This document shows positions 1-4,739 of a stretch of 10,662 nt of DNA, in pieces; the stretch's first letter is position 1; each line of letters begins with the position of its first letter. The DNA lies in NCBI GenBank assembly GCA_947457085.1, contig CANGUS010000040.1, positions 1 through 10,662 of the forward strand, written 5' to 3'. Source of the stretch: Bacteroidota bacterium. Lineage in GTDB: Bacteria; Bacteroidota; Bacteroidia; Chitinophagales; Chitinophagaceae. Position numbers and translations under genes: made by a program. Under the pieces are notes generated by a model that was not told the DNA's origin, did no database searches, and worked only from the letters and a program-made list of their open reading frames with translations.

Positions 1-6
1 AGGCAT

Positions 7-39
7 AAAAAAAGGTCCTCTATAATAATAGAGAACCTT
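7..39 (-). terminator. Intrinsic terminator of the tRNA-Arg gene
   Basis: Read on the minus strand, positions 39-29 pair with 22-12 over 11 base pairs around the 6-base loop at 28-23, and seven T follow (13-7, the first two also closing the stem). One pair is a G-U wobble (34 with 17), which would be an A-C mismatch on the plus strand, so the structure is built for minus-strand RNA. It starts four bases after the tRNA 3' end. Confidence 0.88.
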
Positions 40-42
40 GAG

Positions 43-116
43 TGATCCCGTTTGGATTCGAACCAAAGACCTACAGCTTAGAAGGCTGTTGCTCTATCCA
101 GCTGAGCTACGAGACC
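43..116 (-). tRNA. tRNA-Arg (anticodon TCT)
   Basis: The reverse complement folds as a full 74-nt cloverleaf. The acceptor strands GGTCTCG and CGGGATC pair over 7 bp with two G-U pairs. A D arm with the usual GCTCAGCTGGATAGAGC pattern follows. The anticodon stem ACAGC/GCTGT encloses the loop CTTCTAA, giving anticodon TCT, which reads AGA/AGG arginine codons common in AT-rich genomes. The T arm is TTTGG-TTCGAAT-CCAAA. The discriminator base is A. CCA is not encoded (the next bases are CTC), so it must be added after transcription. A terminator lies directly downstream, and a broken copy of the gene lies 22 bases upstream. Confidence 0.96.
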
Positions 117-138
117 AAATTTTAAAGAACCACATCAC

Positions 139-198
139 TCGAACCAAAGACCTATCCCGATAAGTCGGGATTGCTCTATCCAGCTGAGCTACGAGACT
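139..198 (-). pseudogene. Broken partial copy of tRNA-Arg, anticodon arm replaced
   Basis: Two blocks are identical to the intact tRNA-Arg: 172-197 matches 90-115 (5' acceptor strand, D arm and the start of the anticodon arm), and 139-153 matches 58-72 (variable loop, 5' T stem and part of the T loop). Between them the 17-nt anticodon arm is replaced by an unrelated 18-nt hairpin (154-171) with no usable 7-base anticodon loop. After the T-loop residues TTCGA the copy diverges: the 3' T stem, the 3' acceptor strand and the discriminator are gone, and the first base is A where the intact gene has G. It cannot fold into a working tRNA. A partial tandem duplication offset by 81-82 bases is the simplest origin. 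It would lie in the 5' leader of the intact tRNA if both are cotranscribed. Confidence 0.85.
154..171. repeat. Perfect 7-bp hairpin inserted in the tRNA remnant
   Basis: ATCCCGA (154-160) and TCGGGAT (165-171) are perfect inverted repeats around the 4-base loop TAAG. The GC-rich core stands out from the AT-rich surroundings. Hairpins with a CCCGA/TCGGG core are, from memory, common between genes in Bacteroidota genomes, often as terminators. Here no T run follows on either strand, so terminator activity is doubtful. It sits exactly where the anticodon arm should be. Confidence 0.75.
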
Positions 199-213
199 CG
201 ATTTTTGAGAATG

Positions 214-221
214 CGAATATA
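214..221 (-). promoter_or_regulatory. Possible -7 element for tRNA transcription
   Basis: The minus strand reads TATATTCG, one mismatch from the Bacteroidota -7 consensus TAnnTTTG. It lies 15 bases upstream of the tRNA remnant, in the right place to drive both remnant and intact tRNA. I see no good TTG at the -33 distance, so this is a weak call. Confidence 0.25.
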
Positions 222-270
222 CACTCATTTTTGAGATTATAAAAATTGATAGGGAACATTTCTAAATATT

Positions 271-298
271 TTGTTAGCCTTTTTTAATAGTACATTTG
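271..298 (+). promoter_or_regulatory. Bacteroidota-type promoter for the yidD-like unit
   Basis: TTG at 271-273, a 17-base spacer, then TACATTTG at 291-298 match the Bacteroidota housekeeping pattern (TTG, 17-19 bases, TAnnTTTG) exactly. Transcription should begin about 303-306. That leaves a very short leader: only a few bases before the out-of-frame ATG at 311 and about 16 before the TTG at 321. It drives the three overlapping plus-strand genes. Confidence 0.75.
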
Positions 299-320
299 TA
301 AATACTAAAAATGGGTACGA

Positions 321-755
321 TTGGGTAAAAGATTTCTATATTTTGTATTATTTAATTTTTTGATCTTGAATTATGCATTTTGCCAAGGAATGAGTGGGAT
401 TGATTCGATGATACTTGAAAATAATTTTAAACCAATTCAGAGCGGAGTTCAAGCTAAAAGGAGCTTTATCGAAAATAGTAATAAGCGCTCCGTTATGAAT
501 ACAATTGCAGGCGGAATGATTTATTTTTATCAAAATGTAATTTCTGAACAAATACAAGCGGGTTGTAGTTATGAAATTTCTTGTTCTCAATATTTAAAAT
601 TATGTATCGAAAAATATGGCTTTGTTATTGGAACCTTTGCAGGAATTAATCAATTTTTGAAATGCACGGGCAATAATCATAAAAACCATTCTGCACATAA
701 AATCAATGAAAATAATATTATCAAAAATAAAATTGATGAAGAGAATTATAAGTAG
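321..755 (+). CDS. Divergent YidD-family protein with signal peptide
   Basis: Residues about 62-115 carry the YidD (DUF37) pattern: a YFYQNVIS stretch, then GCxxxxSCSQY (Cys82, Cys88), then a hydrophobic part ending in LKC (Cys115). In other bacteria YidD is a membrane-associated protein of roughly 70-90 residues that helps YidC insert inner-membrane proteins, and its gene sits with rnpA and yidC. This one differs. It is 144 residues long, begins with a hydrophobic signal-like segment (residues 4-21, ending AFCQ), has YEISCS where the family usually has YPTCS, and ends in an Asn/Lys-rich tail. None of the usual neighbours is here. The only in-frame start that keeps the signal segment is TTG at 321, since a stop at 306 closes the frame upstream; the next Met (residue 24) would remove it. 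Its end overlaps the next gene by 20 bases. Family membership is fairly secure; the role is unknown. Confidence 0.8.
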   Translation: MGKRFLYFVLFNFLILNYAFCQGMSGIDSMILENNFKPIQSGVQAKRSFIENSNKRSVMNTIAGGMIYFYQNVISEQIQAGCSYEISCSQYLKLCIEKYGFVIGTFAGINQFLKCTGNNHKNHSAHKINENNIIKNKIDEENYK

Positions 756-1539
756 TTGTATTTTTTTATTGTTGAGTTTTCAATTGAGTTATACACAACA
801 AAGCATTGACTACAATTTTATTAAACATGTAAGTCGAGAAAATAAAAAGATCGAACATTTTCAATATTTAAAAATGGAGGTTGAGCCCAGTGATACGTTA
901 GAATATTTAAAAGCAAAATATTATATTCAATATAATATGGACAGTGCTTTTGAGCATCATTTTTTTAAAAGCAAACCACTTTTTTTACAAGATACCTTAG
1001 CATTGGGTTATATATCCTGTTATTTATTGTCCAATGATTCTACAAAAATTAATAAAAATGAGTGGTTTCAACAACTCAATAATTATTCCTTTTCAAAAGA
1101 AGTAAATCATGTAACGGCTATTTATAATCTTCAGTTTTTACCTTCGAAAGAGATCAAACCACATGAATATCCTAATTTGCTTACAAAAAGCGTAATTGAA
1201 TATAAATTAGCGAAACAAAAAAGTCCAATCAAAGCGGCTTTATTGTCTTCTATATTTCCTGGTTTAGGTAAAGTATATATTGGAAAATATAGAATGGGTA
1301 TCAGTGCTGCATTCGTTAATGGATTATTTGCTTATCAAACTTATGAAAGCATTCATCAATTGGGAGTAAAACATCCCCTCAGTATTTTGAATTTATTATT
1401 GGCGACTATTTTTTACTCGTCAAATATTTATGGAAGTTACAGAGATACTCAATATTATAAAGCAGAAAAATTACAACAACTATATCATGATGCGTCTAAC
1501 TATTATTCTGTTCAGTCTTTTCCTTATTTGTATAAATAA
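736..1539 (+). CDS. Exported protein with C-terminal PGLG membrane hairpin
   Basis: I do not recognise a named family with certainty. The chosen ATG at 736 gives a typical signal peptide (MKRIISSC...SYTQQ) and 267 residues; an ATG at 706 would add ten residues ahead of it. The middle part (about 25-160) is helical and rich in Tyr, Lys and Asn, without a catalytic motif I can see. Residues about 164-235 hold two hydrophobic segments preceded by SSIFPGLGKVYIGKYRMG, which resembles the PGxGQxYxGxxxxG motif of TM2/DUF5683-like membrane proteins of Bacteroidota. The gene overlaps the yidD-like gene by 20 bases and the next gene by 53, so the three are surely cotranscribed and perhaps translationally coupled. 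The next gene has the same architecture and a matching motif, suggesting an old tandem duplication. A membrane or periplasmic role alongside the YidD-like protein is inferred. Confidence 0.75.
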   Translation: MKRIISSCIFLLLSFQLSYTQQSIDYNFIKHVSRENKKIEHFQYLKMEVEPSDTLEYLKAKYYIQYNMDSAFEHHFFKSKPLFLQDTLALGYISCYLLSNDSTKINKNEWFQQLNNYSFSKEVNHVTAIYNLQFLPSKEIKPHEYPNLLTKSVIEYKLAKQKSPIKAALLSSIFPGLGKVYIGKYRMGISAAFVNGLFAYQTYESIHQLGVKHPLSILNLLLATIFYSSNIYGSYRDTQYYKAEKLQQLYHDASNYYSVQSFPYLYK

Positions 1540-2308
1540 AAAGCTAGCTGCACAAAATTTAGATTCATCTAAATATGTTTTGATGCAATTAGAAAAGGAT
1601 TGGTTTTTGTCAAAATCGGAAGCAGAAAAAACAAAAATATCTTTTAAACGATTTCAGTTATTCACTCTTCTTCATTTGGAAAAAGAGGTGGAATGTATAG
1701 ATGAATGTAAGAGAATAAAACCGAATTATTTATCAGAACAAGAAGCATCACTTTTTAACTGGAATGCAGCAATTGTTTATATGATTCATGCAGATTATGT
1801 GAAATCACTTGAGCATATTCAGCTGTATAAAAAAGCTCGGCCAGACCCTTCTAAGGCGTCTGAATTATTAGAATTATTGGCAATGAATCAATCGCCATAT
1901 GACAGTATTCAATCATTACATGTGGGCAAAGAATTACAAGAGTTGTATAATTGCTTATTGTATGAAAATGAAAGCTCGCAAAAAAAGGGACGTAATTACA
2001 TTTTCTCATCATACATCATTCCGGGAAGCGGATTGATGTTTAAAGGCTATTATGTAAAAGGGGCAACTTCGCTTTTATTAAATACCGGCGGTTTGTATTT
2101 ATTTTATATCCTTGTCAAAAATAATTTGTATGTCAATGCGATTAGTTACTCATTATTGACGCTGGTGAAGTTTTACCAAGGCAATTTGGTTTATTCTCAA
2201 AAAGTAATAGCAAAACGAAATTTTAAAAAACAACAAGTGATAAATGAAAAATGCCATCAACAACTGCAACAGTTATTGATGGCAAATCCAATCAATTTTA
2301 AATATTGA
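1487..2308 (+). CDS. Exported helical protein with PGSG membrane hairpin
   Basis: The function is unknown. The start is placed at the paired ATGs (1487/1490) because they open a clear signal peptide (MMRLTIILFSLFLICINKKLAAQ); the longer reading from 1430 would put a charged stretch ahead of it. The result is 273 residues. After the signal peptide, residues about 25-160 look alpha-helical with a TPR-like feel (NWNAAIVYMIHADYVKSLEHI), though no repeat is certain. Residues about 171-235 form a membrane hairpin opening with SSYIIPGSGLMFKGYYVKG, parallel to SSIFPGLGKVYIGKYRMG of the preceding gene. Later residues also run parallel (NLYxNAISYSLLTLVKFYQGN against HPLSILNLLLATIFYSSNIYG). It ends in a Gln-rich tail whose codons double as a terminator for the opposite strand. 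The TGA stop directly abuts the stop of the convergent gene, with no base between. Confidence 0.75.
   Translation: MMRLTIILFSLFLICINKKLAAQNLDSSKYVLMQLEKDWFLSKSEAEKTKISFKRFQLFTLLHLEKEVECIDECKRIKPNYLSEQEASLFNWNAAIVYMIHADYVKSLEHIQLYKKARPDPSKASELLELLAMNQSPYDSIQSLHVGKELQELYNCLLYENESSQKKGRNYIFSSYIIPGSGLMFKGYYVKGATSLLLNTGGLYLFYILVKNNLYVNAISYSLLTLVKFYQGNLVYSQKVIAKRNFKKQQVINEKCHQQLQQLLMANPINFKY
2247..2284 (-). terminator. Minus-strand operon terminator inside the convergent gene
   Basis: On the minus strand, 2284-2276 pairs with 2260-2252 (9 bp), 2275 with 2261 forms a U-G wobble, and 2274-2270 pairs with 2266-2262 (5 bp) around a 3-base loop. This gives a 15-bp stem followed by five T (2251-2247). 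On the plus strand the wobble becomes an A-C mismatch and no T run follows, so it acts for minus-strand transcripts. It lies 25 bases past the stop of the last minus-strand gene and wholly within the coding sequence of the plus-strand gene. Confidence 0.82.
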
Positions 2309-3925
2309 TTATTTCAATTTAACAGATCCTAAATAACCACCACCTGTTAATGCAGAACCATTATTCGCTTTTATTAAAAAATATAAACAACCAATGCCAC
2401 ATAACGGGACAGTTACACAAGTAGCTACTTTTACGCCAGTTTTTACTTTTGGTTGGTATCCATCTAAATACAAGGTATTGTCAAGTTCAGTAATTTTAGC
2501 AGCATTCACATAATACATTTTACTTTTTTCTGTCTTGGCTTTATTTAATTTCAATGTTTGCAAAAGCATGTTTCCTGAGCTCGCATTTATTTTAGAATAG
2601 GAGAGTACATCACGCATTTCTTTGTTTGACTTTTTGTTGAAAATATTTCTGCGTCCTTTTTTATATTTATCTGCATAGGTTAAATAAGAATTTTCAGCAT
2701 TCAAAATTACTTGGATGTCACGAACATATAATTCCGGGTAAGATATTCTTCTTTCAAGAACGTTTTTCCAATTTAAGTCACCCTCATTATTTAAACTTAC
2801 TATTAATATATCCCCTTTTCTATCTTCATATGTTGTTCGGGTGTTTCCTCTGCTATCCGTATATGTATGAATGATATTTTCATCTTCAGTAGCATAAAGT
2901 GTTATATTCCCATCCTCATCATATTTTGCTTTTTCTAAATACAATAAGCTGAATCTAATTTTAGGTGCAGAAATTTCTGTAAATTTTGTGTTTTCAAGTT
3001 CGCCTGTTTCTGAATTTAACGTTGAACTAAATACGCCATTTCCTCTTTCCGATCTTTTTCCTACAGACTCACTGTAAATTCCTACAACATGCAATTTGTT
3101 ATTTTCAGTAAAATATTCAAAGTCATCAATGTGTTTGCCTGACGATTTTATAGGAATAGAATTTATCGTATTTTTTTCGGTATTAATTACAGACAATATT
3201 GAGTAAGAAAATATTTTACTGTCTTTTTTGGTATCCGCATCCGCTTTAACCGAATTTTTTGTGATTAATGAACCATCATCACCTACTCTGATAGAAGATA
3301 AGTTGTAAGCCGAATTTTTTGTGCTTTGTACAGGCAATTCAATTTGGCCGCTGTTCACTACATTTAAAGTACTGTTAATCACAGTGTATTCAATTTCTAC
3401 ATTTTCACCTTTTACTCTCGGTCTCTCCGACACAATGTATAAATTGTTATTTGCAGTGCCATTAGAAAGCGTTTTAATTGATTTTACATATTTAGAACTT
3501 CCTAAGGTAGATGTATTGATTTGATATACTTTTTTCTTTTGACTAATTGCATTCAGCGTAGGGGTATAAGATTGAGCATATAATATTTCTTTACCTTTTG
3601 AATCGTTTACAAACATAATGTAAACCACATCGTTGGTTACACATATATTGCTATATTCTTCTTTGCTTTTTATATTAATTTTTCCTAATTGCTTCATTGT
3701 TTTTTTGTCAAAAACAATTAAGTAGCGTTGTGTTTTGTATAATTTTTTATATGTTGGACTAAAAACTGCATAAACATAATCTTTATTAGATCCAGCAAAT
3801 TCCTCCAAGCTACCAGTAGTCATGCGATCATAAGAAATGTTTTTCGACCAATCGACACTTAAATCTTGAGCTAAAAAGGTCATTGGTATTATTGCTACCA
3901 ATAAAAATAAGAATGTTTTTTTCAT
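2309..3925 (-). CDS. Large exported protein of unknown function
   Basis: I do not recognise this gene. The start at 3925 gives 538 residues beginning with a standard signal peptide (MKKTFLFLLVAIIPMTFLAQ); the longer reading from 3964 adds 13 charged residues and would overlap the upstream gene. The mature part is rich in short beta-strand patterns such as YLIVFDKKTMKQLGKI and GDILIVSLNNEGDLNWKNVL, which resemble blades of beta-propeller-like proteins, but no repeat family can be named. Near the C terminus (about residues 499-518) is a hydrophobic segment with three Cys (CVTVPLCGIGCLYFLI), followed by a Gly-rich tail, so the protein could be anchored to a membrane at its end. It is the last gene of the operon, 22 bases after the beta-barrel gene, and its stop abuts that of the plus-strand unit. 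A role in the cell envelope is inferred from export and neighbours. Confidence 0.8.
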   Translation of the reverse strand: MKKTFLFLLVAIIPMTFLAQDLSVDWSKNISYDRMTTGSLEEFAGSNKDYVYAVFSPTYKKLYKTQRYLIVFDKKTMKQLGKINIKSKEEYSNICVTNDVVYIMFVNDSKGKEILYAQSYTPTLNAISQKKKVYQINTSTLGSSKYVKSIKTLSNGTANNNLYIVSERPRVKGENVEIEYTVINSTLNVVNSGQIELPVQSTKNSAYNLSSIRVGDDGSLITKNSVKADADTKKDSKIFSYSILSVINTEKNTINSIPIKSSGKHIDDFEYFTENNKLHVVGIYSESVGKRSERGNGVFSSTLNSETGELENTKFTEISAPKIRFSLLYLEKAKYDEDGNITLYATEDENIIHTYTDSRGNTRTTYEDRKGDILIVSLNNEGDLNWKNVLERRISYPELYVRDIQVILNAENSYLTYADKYKKGRRNIFNKKSNKEMRDVLSYSKINASSGNMLLQTLKLNKAKTEKSKMYYVNAAKITELDNTLYLDGYQPKVKTGVKVATCVTVPLCGIGCLYFLIKANNGSALTGGGYLGSVKLK

Positions 3926-3947
3926 GTTTTTTTCTTGTTTGTTTTTT

Positions 3948-4727
3948 TTAAAATGATAAGCCATAAATCAATCCAAAAGTTAATAATAAAGTTTTTTCTC
4001 TTGATTTATTGGGATTGTATTCATATCTATTTGATGTTGGATTGTATCTCATTTCATGAAATGAGCTTGATTTAGTGCCAATGCCAATATAGTATTCCAT
4101 AGCCAATCCGTCTTCTCTGTATGCCATTTGGCCAATAACCAATTGTGTGCCAGATGAAAGAATTGGAAGATTTTTTACGTTTGTTGGGAAGATGTCTTCC
4201 GATCTGTTAAATGCAAAAGTTTGTTTGTATACTCTGTAATTAATACCTGCATAAAATTTATATTCAATATCATAATATTCAGCAAAGTTTATATTGGTAT
4301 ATATTTTTCCTGTAAAGTCGGTATAAAAATTATTACTTTGAACATAATCATTGTTTAAACTGTAGGTAGAGGCAATTTTACTTTCATAAGGATTGCTATT
4401 GATATCCGCATCATTGAAAAGGCCATCTGTAATATCTTTGCCCAAACAATATCCTAAAGACAATCGAGCTGCAAATCTATTGTTGATGGCTCTTTCATAA
4501 CTAACAACAGCCATTTGACGAACCATGTGCCCAACACTAAGACCGATTAAATTTCGATTTTCATGGGATTCACTTTTTTTATTATTTTTAGGTTCAGTAC
4601 TTTTAGGCGTATACTTTCCTCCATCCAAATCTTTGGGCATTGAGGTGTTTTGAGCAAAAATAATGTTGGATAAAACACATATATAACTAGTTAAAATCAG
4701 TGTTTTCAATGAGATATTATTTACCAT
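3948..4727 (-). CDS. Predicted outer-membrane beta-barrel protein
   Basis: The protein has 259 residues. A signal peptide (about 1-25, ending IIFAQ) is followed by a polar Lys/Ser/Pro-rich linker (about 27-58). From GLSVGHMVRQMAVVSYERAI onwards come alternating amphipathic strands rich in Tyr, Gly and aromatic residues, ending LLLTFGLIYGLSF. A final strand closing in Phe is the usual signal for outer-membrane insertion by the BAM machinery. The size would suit a barrel of about 8-10 strands. No specific porin or transport family can be named. It lies 12 bases downstream of the protease gene and 22 upstream of the unknown exported protein, so all three are likely made together. It might be a substrate, partner or anchor of the protease; that is inference. 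Confidence 0.75.
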   Translation of the reverse strand: MVNNISLKTLILTSYICVLSNIIFAQNTSMPKDLDGGKYTPKSTEPKNNKKSESHENRNLIGLSVGHMVRQMAVVSYERAINNRFAARLSLGYCLGKDITDGLFNDADINSNPYESKIASTYSLNNDYVQSNNFYTDFTGKIYTNINFAEYYDIEYKFYAGINYRVYKQTFAFNRSEDIFPTNVKNLPILSSGTQLVIGQMAYREDGLAMEYYIGIGTKSSSFHEMRYNPTSNRYEYNPNKSREKTLLLTFGLIYGLSF

Positions 4728-4739
4728 CCGGTGAAAGTA

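Noticed and set aside
43..198. tRNA plus partial repeat as an integration (att) scar
   Set aside because: A duplicated tRNA end can mark an integrated element, but the copies are only 81-82 bases apart, no integrase or cargo lies between them, and the remnant keeps the 5' rather than the 3' end of the tRNA.
348..590. Minus-strand open frame of 80 codons
   Set aside because: It lies wholly inside the yidD-like gene on the other strand, has no promoter or start context, and resembles no protein family.
2319..2360. Weak TAACAG / CTGTTA repeat as a terminator for the plus-strand unit
   Set aside because: It is a 6-bp stem with an 18-base loop and no T run. I could not identify a convincing plus-strand terminator here.
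3321..3524. Plus-strand open frame of 67 codons
   Set aside because: It is a chance frame opposite the large exported protein gene; composition and position give no support.
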